Below are positions 16,722 through 25,153 of a stretch of 64,000 nt of DNA, in pieces. Every line of letters starts with the position of its first letter. Within the stretch, counting starts at the first letter, position 1. The stretch covers positions 1 to 64,000 of the forward strand of contig CAZSQG010000009.1 of the NCBI GenBank assembly GCA_964608615.1. Reading direction: 5' to 3'. The notes beneath the pieces were generated by a model, which saw nothing but the letters and a program-made list of their open reading frames with translations, was not told the DNA's origin and made no database searches. This DNA comes from CALEUX01 sp964608615. Its GTDB lineage: Bacteria > Bacteroidota > Bacteroidia > Bacteroidales > Marinilabiliaceae. The position numbers and the translations under genes were made by a program.

Positions 16722-16770
16722 GTAAATTTAGTAGGTAATAGCACTAGTAAATCACTAAAAACATAGAAAA

Positions 16771-17019
16771 ATGGAAATTATTGTAACTCTTATTATTGGT
16801 GCTGCTGCCGGTTGGCTTGGCAGCATGGTATTCAAAGGCAGCGGCCTTGGGATTCTTGGTAATATAGCAGTGGGTATATTGGGTAGTTTTGTTGGTTACT
16901 GGCTTTTAGGAAAACTTGGTGTTAGTCTTGGAGCCGGGTGGATTGGGGCAATACTTACAGGTGCAATTGGAGCATTTATTATTCTATTGCTCATAAATAT
17001 AATATTTAAAAAACGGTAG
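16771..17019 (+). CDS. GlsB/YeaQ/YmgE family stress-response membrane protein
   Basis: An 82-aa protein of the 'transglycosylase-associated' family: three helices with glycine repeats (GAAAGWLGSMVFKGSGLGILGN at the start, then GILGSFVGYWLLG and GAILTGAIGAFIILLLI). Full length, ATG start, C-terminal basic FKKR. Relatives are induced by envelope, acid or stationary-phase stress; the molecular role is unproven. It stands alone between the histidine kinase and a terminator, in a stretch with other membrane and stress-type genes. Confidence 0.9.
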   Translation: MEIIVTLIIGAAAGWLGSMVFKGSGLGILGNIAVGILGSFVGYWLLGKLGVSLGAGWIGAILTGAIGAFIILLLINIIFKKR

Positions 17020-17114
17020 CTATACACTTTTATGTCATCTACCAAGTAGGGAATTGTTTTAAAAGAATGGCACCTCCTTCTTTTTACGCTAAACGCATAA
17101 ACTCCCACTATAAC

Positions 17115-17149
17115 AAAAATCCCGTTGGCACTATGCTATCGGGATTTTT
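17115..17149 (+). terminator. Rho-independent terminator
   Basis: AAAAATCCCG and CGGGATTTTT arms (10 bp each, 17115-17124 and 17140-17149) around a 15-nt loop, ending in T5. It closes the GlsB-like transcript and could act in both directions. Confidence 0.75.
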
Positions 17150-17278
17150 ATTATAGCTGAAATCCGCAGAAAAAAAATTAATTATCAAATCAATCACCCA
17201 TAAAATCCACAATAAAAAAAGATTGCCAAATTTAATACCTGCATAAATTGATTATCTTTAAGCCTACAAAACTCAAGT

Positions 17279-19414
17279 ATGACTTTAGGCTTTTTTAGTA
17301 TAACCCTACCATTAGCAGACCCTGTATTAAAATTCTTAATAATACTTCTAATAATTTTAGTAATCCCAATCCTTTCTGATAGAATTAAAATCCCTCACCT
17401 TCTTGGGATGATTTTAGCCGGAGTTATTATTGGACCATTTGGATTTAATTTATTAGCGCGCGATAGTAGTATTATTCTCTCTGGTACTGCGGGACTTCTA
17501 TACATCATGTTTCTGGCAGGACTGGAAATTGATATGAACGACTTCAGGAAAAACGTTGGGAAAAGTATTGTTCTTGGATTATATGGATTTATCATCCCCA
17601 TGGTATTGGGAACCTTATCCGGAATATACCTTTTGAAGTTTTCCATAACCACTTCCGTTTTATTGGCTAGTATGTTTGCATCACACACGTTGATTACCTA
17701 TCCCATCGTCAGTAAACTTGGTATAACCAAAAACAGGGCTGTCAACATCTCGATTGGCAGTACACTTATAACCAATATCCTTGCATTGCTGGTTTTGGCA
17801 ATTATTGTGGGTTTATCAAACGGAAACATTGATAATACCTTTTGGATAAAATTATCATTGTCGTTTATAGTATTCACCGGTATTATTCTTTTTCTATTTC
17901 CCAAAATAGCCCGCTGGTTTTTTAAACGTTACCACAACAATGTATCACAATACATTTTTGTTCTCGTCATTGTCTTTATGGGAGCCATTTTATCTCAGTT
18001 AGCCGGTATAGAGCCCATAATTGGGGCTTTTATGGCAGGACTGGCACTTAACAGACTAATTCCCCGAACCTCTCCTCTGATGAACCGCGTAAGCTTTGTA
18101 GGAAATGCCATTTTTATTCCTTTCTTTTTAATAGGAGTAGGCATGCTTATCAATTACAAGGCTTTCAGTAGCCTGGAAACCATAATAGTGGCAGTAGTTA
18201 TGAGTGTTGTGGCCACTCTGGCAAAATTCTCAGCCGCATGGTTAACACAAAAGAGTTTTAGTTTTTCTCTGGATGAACGCCAGTTGATTTTTGGTTTAAC
18301 CAACTCTCAGGCAGCTGCAACGTTGGCAGCGGTTTTAATTGGCTACAATATAATATTAGGACACAATGAACTAGGAGAACCAATCAGGCTTTTAAACGAG
18401 AGCATTTTGAACGGTACCATCATCATGATATTAGTGACATGCACTATTGCATCGTTTGCAACTCAAAAAAGCGCCCAAAGCATAGCTATTTCTGATCAAT
18501 CGTATGAAGAAGATTTTGACAATCCCGAAAAGATACTTATTCCGGTGAGTAATCCAAATACCATCGAAGAACTAATTAATATCAGCACCATTATCAAATC
18601 AAAGAGCAATAAAGAAAATATCTTCACTTTAAACATCATCAACGGTGATGAATCAGATCCTGATGCAGCAATAAAAGCAAAAAAATTACTTGACAAAGCA
18701 AAAATCGCAGCTTCGGCTATCGATTTGGAAATAAAAACCTTACTGCGTTACGACGTTAGTCCTGTAAAAGGGATCACTCATGTAATAAAAGAACAACACA
18801 TTACCGACCTTATACTGGGCCTTCAGGGAAATAAAGGTCTGTCTGATTCATTTCTCGGTAAATTCACCGATAACATACTGGCAAATACAAATATTACAAC
18901 CTACATTTACCATACGTATCAACCCATTTCAACTATCAGGCGCCATATTGTTATCATTCCTGAAAATGCTGAAAGCGAAACCGGATTTTCGTTCTGGATG
19001 GCAAAAATATGGAACATTGCATTAAACACCGGAGCCACCATCGTTTTTTATGCATCGGCTGCCACCATTAAAATAATCCGTGACATTCATTTTACTCACC
19101 CCATTGAAGTAGAATTCAATGAGTTTAATAACTGGGATGAATTAGAAGCAATAAAAAACCAAGTGCGTAAAAACGATAATGTAACCATCGTTCTAAGTCG
19201 TGAAAATCTTCCTTCGTATAAAAACACCATGGCACATATTCCTGCTTACATAAACCAATATTTCAAGGAGCAAAATTATATGCTAATCTATCCATCGCAA
19301 TTATCATTATCGGAAAAAGAAAAAGTTGATCTCACCTATCCATCATTACTCGAAACAATTGAAAAAATTGATGTTATCGGTAAAACAATAGCTTCAATAT
19401 TTAGGAAAAAGTAA
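17279..19414 (+). CDS. CPA2-family cation:proton antiporter with C-terminal USP-like region
   Basis: Na+(K+)/H+ antiporter, 711 aa. The N-terminal half (about 1-400) has twelve or so helices with family motifs IPHLLGMILAGVIIGP, LFLAGLEIDMNDF (as MFLAGLEID), ASMFASHTLITYPI and GAFMAGLALNRLIP. The C-terminal about 300 residues are hydrophilic: two segments after residue 420 read like tandem universal-stress-protein domains (e.g. EKILIPVSNPNTIEELI and later RHIVIIPENAESETGF). No RCK/TrkA-N nucleotide site is evident. Expected inner-membrane role in pH or Na+ homeostasis; the ion is inferred. Monocistronic, ATG at 17279. Confidence 0.88.
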   Translation: MTLGFFSITLPLADPVLKFLIILLIILVIPILSDRIKIPHLLGMILAGVIIGPFGFNLLARDSSIILSGTAGLLYIMFLAGLEIDMNDFRKNVGKSIVLGLYGFIIPMVLGTLSGIYLLKFSITTSVLLASMFASHTLITYPIVSKLGITKNRAVNISIGSTLITNILALLVLAIIVGLSNGNIDNTFWIKLSLSFIVFTGIILFLFPKIARWFFKRYHNNVSQYIFVLVIVFMGAILSQLAGIEPIIGAFMAGLALNRLIPRTSPLMNRVSFVGNAIFIPFFLIGVGMLINYKAFSSLETIIVAVVMSVVATLAKFSAAWLTQKSFSFSLDERQLIFGLTNSQAAATLAAVLIGYNIILGHNELGEPIRLLNESILNGTIIMILVTCTIASFATQKSAQSIAISDQSYEEDFDNPEKILIPVSNPNTIEELINISTIIKSKSNKENIFTLNIINGDESDPDAAIKAKKLLDKAKIAASAIDLEIKTLLRYDVSPVKGITHVIKEQHITDLILGLQGNKGLSDSFLGKFTDNILANTNITTYIYHTYQPISTIRRHIVIIPENAESETGFSFWMAKIWNIALNTGATIVFYASAATIKIIRDIHFTHPIEVEFNEFNNWDELEAIKNQVRKNDNVTIVLSRENLPSYKNTMAHIPAYINQYFKEQNYMLIYPSQLSLSEKEKVDLTYPSLLETIEKIDVIGKTIASIFRKK

Positions 19415-19735
19415 CAATATTCAAATCGTGATTCCTTATATTTCCCTTGCTGTTGGCATCACACATACCGTTATACTAATAATTACCCAGAACCGTTTTA
19501 TCTCCTTAAATACTCACATCTGAGGATATTCGGCCGCTAAGGTTGAAGATAAGTGTTACTACATCCAGTAGCTATTTGTATTTTAATTCACCTTGCATCA
19601 CAATCCAACATCCTGATTAATTTACGTATCGAAACATGTGAATTATGTAATATATAATATTACTTATGTAACAGCTTACCCTTGTAATAGTCTCATCTTT
19701 GTTAACAATTAATATCAACCTAAAATCTTAAAATC
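19415..19735. other. Intergenic region, 321 bp, no gene seen
   Basis: It contains a short AT palindrome near 19650 (GTAATAT / ATATTAC) and a weak -7-like box (CATCTTTG) about 45 bp before the next gene. Nothing else is supported. Confidence 0.5.
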
Positions 19736-19867
19736 ATGGGGAATTTACTTTACATAATTGCGGTTGTTCTAATTATTCTTTGGCTGATTGGATTTATTGG
19801 CTTTCAAGCAGGAGGTATTATCCACGTTCTTTTAGTAATAGCCGTTATTGCCGTGTTATTAAGGATA
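19736..19867 (+). CDS. Lmo0937/DUF5670-type micro-membrane protein, probably frameshifted
   Basis: A very small hydrophobic protein: MGNLLYIIAVVLIILWLIGF, then a Gly-rich turn (QAGGIIH) and a second helix. As read, the frame stops after 43 aa (TAA 19865-19867). Members of this family normally finish with a basic tail of the kind RxIQGRR; exactly such a tail, RIIQGRKIF followed by TAG at 19888-19890, is present in the next frame. One extra A near 19861 would restore a 51-aa protein. Function unknown; the family is common in Bacteroidota and Firmicutes. Confidence 0.7.
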
Positions 19868-19941
19868 ATTCAGGGCCGCAAGATTTTTTAGAACAAAAAA
19901 TCAAACGAACAGATAATAAATACTTACAATAAATAAAAAGT

Positions 19942-21009
19942 ATGAAACTAAAAACAATTCTACCAATTGCATCTATGTTGTTGCCAATAGTGCTAATGAC
20001 AAGCTGTAAAGATGATGACAAGACAGAGAGCTTAAGCCCTACAATAATGGTCACCAGTCCGGTCAACAACGAAATTGACATTGCTCGTAACCAAGCGGTT
20101 ACAGCAACCTTTAGCGAAGCTATGGATGCATCAACTATCAACATCTCTACATTCACCTTAAAGCAGGGAGACATCAGTATTTCAGGCGAGGTTGAATATG
20201 CAGGAGAAATCACCACCTTCACTCCTTACGGCCCCTTAGATGCAGCATGTGATTATACTGCAACTATTACAACTTCGGTTAAAAGTGTTGCAGGCCTTGC
20301 GCTTGAAAGCACTCATGAATGGGAATTTACTACGGGAGGAAGCACTGAAAGCGTAAAAGCAGTTGAATTAGGATTGGCCGGAAATTACGTTATTTTAGCC
20401 AAAACAGCCATTAACAACAGTGGAACTTCTATCATTACAGGAGATTTAGGTCTTAGTCCTGCTGCCACCTCATACATCACTGGTTTATCGATAATCAAAT
20501 CTACCGGATATGCCTCTTCTGCTCAGGTAAATGGACAAATATTTGCAGCCGATATGGCCGACCCTACCCCCATAAATCTGACAACAGCGGTTGAGAATAT
20601 GATAACTGCCTACAACGATGCCGCTGGTCGGTCATTAATAGATTTTGTAGAATTTGGATCAGGCAACATTGGTGGAAAAACACTAACAGCTGGTATATAC
20701 AAATGGACCAACACAGTTATTATTCCTTCGGATGTAACCATTTCAGGAAGTGAAACCGATGTTTGGATATTTCAAATTGCCGAGAACCTAACCATGAGCT
20801 CAGACGTTAAAATCATCTTAAGCGGTGATGCCCAGGCCTCCAACATTTTTTGGCAAGTAGCCGGTCAGGCCACTTTAGGAACCACCTCACATTTTGAAGG
20901 TACAATATTATCTATGACGGGCATAACCTTTCAAACCGGTGCATCAATAAATGGCAAAGCACTGGCTCAAACAGCCGTTGTACTGGATGGCAACGCAGTA
21001 ACACAATAA
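19942..21009 (+). CDS. Lipoprotein with Ig-like domain and DUF3494 ice-binding domain
   Basis: A 355-aa exported lipoprotein. The signal peptide ends in a lipobox (VLMTSC, Cys about 25) followed by DDD, so surface exposure is possible. Residues about 33-130 form an SbsA-type Ig-like domain (TIMVTSPVNNEIDIARN, then FTPYGPLDA and WEFTTGG). Residues about 138-355 match the DUF3494 ice-binding beta-helix: LGLAGNYVILAKTAINNSG, ITGDLGLSPA, GKTLTAGIYKW, DVWIFQIAENLTMSSDVKI, NIFWQVAGQATLGTTSHFEGTIL and the closing GRALAQ-like segment (NGKALAQTAVVLDGN). Ice binding is the known activity of the family; in mesophiles the same fold may serve adhesion, so function is inferred. Followed by a strong terminator. 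Confidence 0.9.
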   Translation: MKLKTILPIASMLLPIVLMTSCKDDDKTESLSPTIMVTSPVNNEIDIARNQAVTATFSEAMDASTINISTFTLKQGDISISGEVEYAGEITTFTPYGPLDAACDYTATITTSVKSVAGLALESTHEWEFTTGGSTESVKAVELGLAGNYVILAKTAINNSGTSIITGDLGLSPAATSYITGLSIIKSTGYASSAQVNGQIFAADMADPTPINLTTAVENMITAYNDAAGRSLIDFVEFGSGNIGGKTLTAGIYKWTNTVIIPSDVTISGSETDVWIFQIAENLTMSSDVKIILSGDAQASNIFWQVAGQATLGTTSHFEGTILSMTGITFQTGASINGKALAQTAVVLDGNAVTQ

Positions 21010-21030
21010 TAGCTAAACAAATTTTTTGAA

Positions 21031-21065
21031 AAAAAAAGAAGTTACCTCAAGTAACTTCTTTTTTT
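21031..21065. terminator. Bidirectional rho-independent terminator
   Basis: Stem AAGAAGTTAC / GTAACTTCTT (21036-21045, 21051-21060) with loop CTCAA, extended by A-run and T-run on the two sides. It separates two convergent genes. Confidence 0.9.
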
Positions 21066-21102
21066 GTAGATAAAACTAAGATAAGACGCCTTGCGGAAAT
21101 TA

Positions 21103-21579
21103 TCAGGGCTCAATCCTTGCATTTTCCATTTGTTCATTTATCAAATGAATTGAATCCTTAATGCAATTCTTACAAACATTGTCCATCAGGTTATTATCAT
21201 GGAAATATTCTTGCCCCATTTCTGTTTTTAAATCACAATTCAGCAGCAAACGACAATCCGTAGTTTTATGTTTTTCGATGAATTTTCTATTAAATTCCTG
21301 AATCATTAAGTAGGAATTGGCCTTTCGATCTCCATTATCTTTATATTTTCTACTGCAAAAGATGCTTAAAACCATATAAGAACCAGTAACTGCTCCACAA
21401 GTTCCCTGCAAGCGACCCATACCAGCGCCAAAACCACATGAAATACTTAATGCCAAATCATTATCAAAACCTAAGATATCTGAATATGAAGACAGAACAG
21501 ATTGCGAACAGTTAAATGCTGAATCCATAAGACTTAATGCCTTTTCTTGAATTTCTTTATCATAAAGAACTTTATCCAT
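21103..21579 (-). CDS. C_GCAxxG_C_C family redox-type protein
   Basis: A 158-aa cysteine-rich protein named for its motif: FNCSQSVL (Cys near residue 18), then the central CGFGAGMGRLQGTCGAVTGS (CG-GAxxG), a Cys in SIFCSRK, TTDCRLLL / NCDL and the final DNVCKNCI. The spacing matches the family, which is common in anaerobes and thought to bind metal or take part in redox chemistry; no reaction is known. ATG at 21579 is chosen; a GTG 18 nt upstream is in frame, but an AGGTGA Shine-Dalgarno-like site fits the ATG better. Confidence 0.85.
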   Translation of the reverse strand: MDKVLYDKEIQEKALSLMDSAFNCSQSVLSSYSDILGFDNDLALSISCGFGAGMGRLQGTCGAVTGSYMVLSIFCSRKYKDNGDRKANSYLMIQEFNRKFIEKHKTTDCRLLLNCDLKTEMGQEYFHDNNLMDNVCKNCIKDSIHLINEQMENARIEP

Positions 21580-21656
21580 ATTTGAAATTATTATCACCTA
21601 TTATCCTAATACATTGTAAACAGATGACTAACTACCATTTACAAAACTACAACTTC

Positions 21657-22406
21657 TTATTTATTCTTCTCTTTTTCAACCAATTCAATTGTGTGTGTCA
21701 ACAGGTCAATTCCACCAAAATCACCATGGCCGGGAATCACTATTTCTATATCACAATACGTATCCATTAACTTTTTAATGGTTAAATCCCAGTCGGCAAC
21801 CACTGCATCAGAAAGGTTTCCAAGCCCTTGTGAATTTAAAGACTTTACAAGGCACCCACCAAAAAGAATCTTTTTATCGGGAATCCAAACCGTTATATTA
21901 TCAAATGAGTGTCCAGCTCCAAAGAACCTGCAATTAATTTGTTCTTCGTAAAAATCAAATGTATAGAAATCAGTAAATGGCTTTGATGGTATGGGTAATC
22001 CAATCTCTTGGCATTTATCAATAGTCAACGAATTTGCAATTGATTCAATCCCAATGCTTTGCAAGTACTCCAAACCACCCATACAATCACCGTGAAAATG
22101 TCCAATAATCAATACAGACAAATCAACATATAATGAATCCTTTAAATATCTTACCAATCTCTCCGTTTTATCATTGTCCATTGGAGTATCTATCATCAAA
22201 GCTTTCCCTCCTTTTATGACAATAAGTCCGTTCGAAGAAAATCGACCATAATTTTCAAGTTCGTGCCAGGTCACATGTACATAAATTGAATCTTTAAGAC
22301 GAATCAACTGAATATCGTTATCAACAAATATTTCTTCACCAGTCTGAGCAGTCAATGGAACAAATCCAATAAGGCATAGGATTAATATTGAGATTCTCTT
22401 TATCAT
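21657..22406 (-). CDS. Subclass B1 metallo-beta-lactamase (CcrA/CfiA-like)
   Basis: Periplasmic zinc beta-lactamase, 249 aa, expected to hydrolyse penicillins, cephalosporins and possibly carbapenems. A signal peptide (residues 1-20, cut near LTAQ) precedes the mature domain. All zinc ligands of subclass B1 are present: His103, His105, Asp107 in GHFHGDCMGGLEYL; His166 (GAGHSFDN); Cys185 (LFGGCLVK); His227 (VIPGHGDFGG). Lys188 and Asn197, at the substrate-binding positions, are also kept. The wording is closest to Bacteroides CcrA among enzymes I know. The ATG at 22406 is preferred to an in-frame start 31 codons upstream because it directly opens the signal peptide. No insertion sequence lies upstream, so expression may be low. 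Confidence 0.9.
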   Translation of the reverse strand: MIKRISILILCLIGFVPLTAQTGEEIFVDNDIQLIRLKDSIYVHVTWHELENYGRFSSNGLIVIKGGKALMIDTPMDNDKTERLVRYLKDSLYVDLSVLIIGHFHGDCMGGLEYLQSIGIESIANSLTIDKCQEIGLPIPSKPFTDFYTFDFYEEQINCRFFGAGHSFDNITVWIPDKKILFGGCLVKSLNSQGLGNLSDAVVADWDLTIKKLMDTYCDIEIVIPGHGDFGGIDLLTHTIELVEKEKNK

Positions 22407-22875
22407 GATTTCACTAATTTGAATAGAGTAAAACATACGATATGTCAGGTATTGTAAAATTAGTAATTTATTTTTCAGCTTAATGCTCCGATCTTTCACT
22501 TTTAAATCAGTCGATTACACTGTTAACCACCTAACATCATACACCTATAGATAGAAACATACACAACACGAGTCCTCAATGCAGTCAAACCTCCGTCTAA
22601 AGAGCAGAATCTTTTTTTACCTCGCCCCACCCAATAAGGTTAGTACACACAACCAAGCAACCGTATGTATTCATCTGTTATTCAACAAGTAATGCAAATC
22701 AATAAAAAGGCAGATGATATGGTCAAATAAAAGTTGTCGATGGTGCGTGATTTTAAGTAGTTTGTTACATCATTTCTTGTACTTAATCTAGCGAATATCG
22801 CTATATTTAACACAACATCAAAAAAGCAACTATTTTTTAGCAGATCCTAATTATGTCTGTATTAACCTGAAAATA
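22407..22875. other. Divergent intergenic region, 469 bp, no gene seen
   Basis: It carries promoters for the beta-lactamase and dehydrogenase genes. No coding frame or RNA gene recognised; one small palindrome is listed separately. Confidence 0.55.
22789..22803. promoter_or_regulatory. Palindrome TAGCGA-ATA-TCGCTA, possible operator
   Basis: Perfect 6-bp arms with a 3-bp spacer, 73 bp upstream of the dehydrogenase start codon. It has the size of a dimeric repressor site, but no regulator is adjacent. Confidence 0.35.
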
Positions 22876-23661
22876 ATGGAAAAGAATTTATCTCAAACTG
22901 CATTAATAACCGGTGCTACCAATGGTATTGGATTGGAATTTGCAAATATTTTTGCTAAAAATGGCATCAACCTTATCCTGGTTGCCCGAAACGAAACCCG
23001 ATTAAAAACCATTTCCGGCGAATTATCTGCTCACAATATAAACGCCTCCTTTTATGCCCAAGATCTTGCCAGACACGAAAATGCTCAATTTATTTATGAC
23101 GATCTAAAAACCAGGAATATCCGCATTGATTACCTTGTAAATAATGCCGGCTTTGGCATAAACGAACAATTTATCGATATAGACTGGAATAAAGAGTTGG
23201 AAATGTATAACCTTAACATGATGACTCTATCCTATTTCACCAAAGTTTTTTCCAAAGACATGAAGCAAAACGGGTTTGGCCGAATATTGAATATTGCCTC
23301 CATGGCTTCATTCCAACCTGGACCTTACATGGCAGGATATTGCGCAACCAAGGCTTTTGTTTTGAGCCTGTCACAGGCAGTCAATCATGAGCTTAAGGGA
23401 AGTAATGTAAGCATATCAACTCTGTGCCCAGGAGTTACTGATAGCTTATTCCATGTAGTTGCTAAATCTGAAAAAACAGGTATGACCAAATATCTATTGC
23501 ATGCTTCACCAAAAGAAGTAGCAATTTATGGTTACAAATTAATGATGAAAGGTAAATCCTTGGGGATTTATGGATTGTCAAACAGACTAATTGTATTTTC
23601 TAATCGTTTTATCAGCCGACGACTTACAATTTACCTATCGGGCTTAATGCTAAAAAAATAA
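22876..23661 (+). CDS. Short-chain dehydrogenase/reductase (SDR) family oxidoreductase
   Basis: Classical SDR, 261 aa, NAD(P)-dependent. Cofactor motif TGATNGIG (about 13-20), NNAGFG (about 90-95), catalytic Ser in NIASMASF and Tyr-x-x-x-Lys in YCATKAF. An Arg at the end of the second beta strand (VARNETRL) favours NADPH. The wording (ELSAHNINASFYAQDL, PGVTDSLF) resembles the DltE/YqjQ-like branch of uncharacterised membrane-associated SDRs. Substrate unknown. Monocistronic and convergent with the URO-D family gene. Confidence 0.9.
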   Translation: MEKNLSQTALITGATNGIGLEFANIFAKNGINLILVARNETRLKTISGELSAHNINASFYAQDLARHENAQFIYDDLKTRNIRIDYLVNNAGFGINEQFIDIDWNKELEMYNLNMMTLSYFTKVFSKDMKQNGFGRILNIASMASFQPGPYMAGYCATKAFVLSLSQAVNHELKGSNVSISTLCPGVTDSLFHVVAKSEKTGMTKYLLHASPKEVAIYGYKLMMKGKSLGIYGLSNRLIVFSNRFISRRLTIYLSGLMLKK

Positions 23662-23814
23662 AAAACAAGAGACTGCTTAAAAAGACATTTTCTAACCAAA
23701 CAAATGCTATTCAAGCTCAAAGATTGCATAACTACAAATTAGTTTTGCCATTATTGAAAATGTTTTACAATTGCTTTTTAAACAACCCCTTAATTTTATC
23801 CTATTTTATTTAAT

Positions 23815-24840
23815 CTATCTTCGGGCAGCTTTAATAAATGCATTGATATTCTCAGTTGACACGGCCGGAGGCATACCCCCACCGCATGACAACATTAGTC
23901 GTGTATGATCAGGTGTATCGGCAAGAAGTTGTTTGACCGAAGTTTTTACATCATCCACAGTTCCTGCTGCCAGAACATCACGTGGAGGAATATTGCCAAG
24001 TATTGTCATCTTACCCCCTGAAACTTCAATCAAATCTTTTGCAGTCATATGTGTACCCGGATTGTAGAGATTGATGCCTAGATCAGGATAATGCTTAACC
24101 GACATAGAGCAATCAGCATCATTGTGGAAAAGTTTAACGGAAGCTTTAACATCGTATAGTTCTTTCAGATATGGAAAACCAAATTCCATAAACTCATCCT
24201 CTCCCACAAAACCAACAATATCATCGAGCATCATAATACCATCGATGGTTGGTATAGCATCGAACTGAAGCTTATGCCATGATTTCAAAAAATCAGTTAT
24301 TACACGCATCAGTTTATGAACCATTTCAGGCTCCATCATCATGGTGGTCAACAATTCAGTGGTCCCCATTAGAAAAGAAGCTACATTTAACGGCCCACGC
24401 GATACCGAAAACCGGATTTTATGCCCAGCTTTTTCAATGGCTGGACGTGCATGCACAAGCCTGTTAAGCATAAATGGCAACAAACCATCAGTTTCAGGAT
24501 TTGGAAGTTTCAAATTATTAATATCTTCCGATGAATGAATAATTTTTTCGGCAAATGGAAATTCATTTTTCCAGAAAATACATTTTGCCCCAAAGGCAGA
24601 CGGTTCAGTACACATGCCATATTCACTCCAAAAACCAGGCAAAAACATTGCATCCGGAAAAGTTTCTATAGCTTTCAAATTGGCTTTAAGCCAAACATCA
24701 TCGTTAGTAAAATAATCAAGAATATTAACTCCATACCAACTTGGAAGCCACGGACTATCAACAATAAATCCTATTGGTAAGGGTTGCGTTTTTTTACCAT
24801 TAACTATGGCAATTAAATTAGTCCATTGTTTATCGGTCAT
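23815..24840 (-). CDS. Uroporphyrinogen decarboxylase (URO-D) family corrinoid methyltransferase
   Basis: A 341-aa TIM-barrel protein of the URO-D superfamily, the MtaA/MtbA/CmuA branch that moves methyl groups to or from corrinoid proteins, rather than haem biosynthesis. Zinc ligands can be placed as His239 and Cys244 (FHNDADC) and Cys319 (LSCGGGMPP), close to the spacing known for methylcobamide:CoM methyltransferases. NIPPRDVLAAGTVDDV is the typical family segment before the last Cys. It diverges from the homocysteine methyltransferase / corrinoid protein / reactivase genes with a 313-bp gap, which strongly suggests it serves that system. The methyl donor cannot be read from sequence. Confidence 0.85.
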   Translation of the reverse strand: MTDKQWTNLIAIVNGKKTQPLPIGFIVDSPWLPSWYGVNILDYFTNDDVWLKANLKAIETFPDAMFLPGFWSEYGMCTEPSAFGAKCIFWKNEFPFAEKIIHSSEDINNLKLPNPETDGLLPFMLNRLVHARPAIEKAGHKIRFSVSRGPLNVASFLMGTTELLTTMMMEPEMVHKLMRVITDFLKSWHKLQFDAIPTIDGIMMLDDIVGFVGEDEFMEFGFPYLKELYDVKASVKLFHNDADCSMSVKHYPDLGINLYNPGTHMTAKDLIEVSGGKMTILGNIPPRDVLAAGTVDDVKTSVKQLLADTPDHTRLMLSCGGGMPPAVSTENINAFIKAARR

Positions 24841-25153
24841 AGATAATCAGGGTTAAGTTAGTTAAGAGTTTCTTAGTAAAATCAATATCACCTAGTCTTA
24901 ATTTTTTAAGCTATTAAAGGTAAAAAAAATAAATTCAATTGAGACAATATTTCCATCTCTACTAAAAAAGTGAATAATGAAACACTAAAATTTCCCTCTT
25001 CGACAAAAAGAAAGTTACAAACTAAAAGTGATAAGAACAGAGCAATTTAAGCCTCCTAAAATAGTTGCCTGATATTTGTAACTGTCCGATTATTGGAACT
25101 TTTACAGAAAATACTTAAACTTGCTAATCCTTAACCTCCATAAAACCATAATT
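24841..25153. other. Divergent promoter region of the corrinoid cluster
   Basis: 313 bp, AT-rich. A weak -7 box (GATATTTG near 25073-25080) faces the methyltransferase gene. I looked for a cobalamin riboswitch core and found none. Confidence 0.4.

Noticed and set aside
24841..25153. Cobalamin riboswitch before the corrinoid genes
   Set aside because: No conserved B12-box or matching hairpin core was found on either strand.
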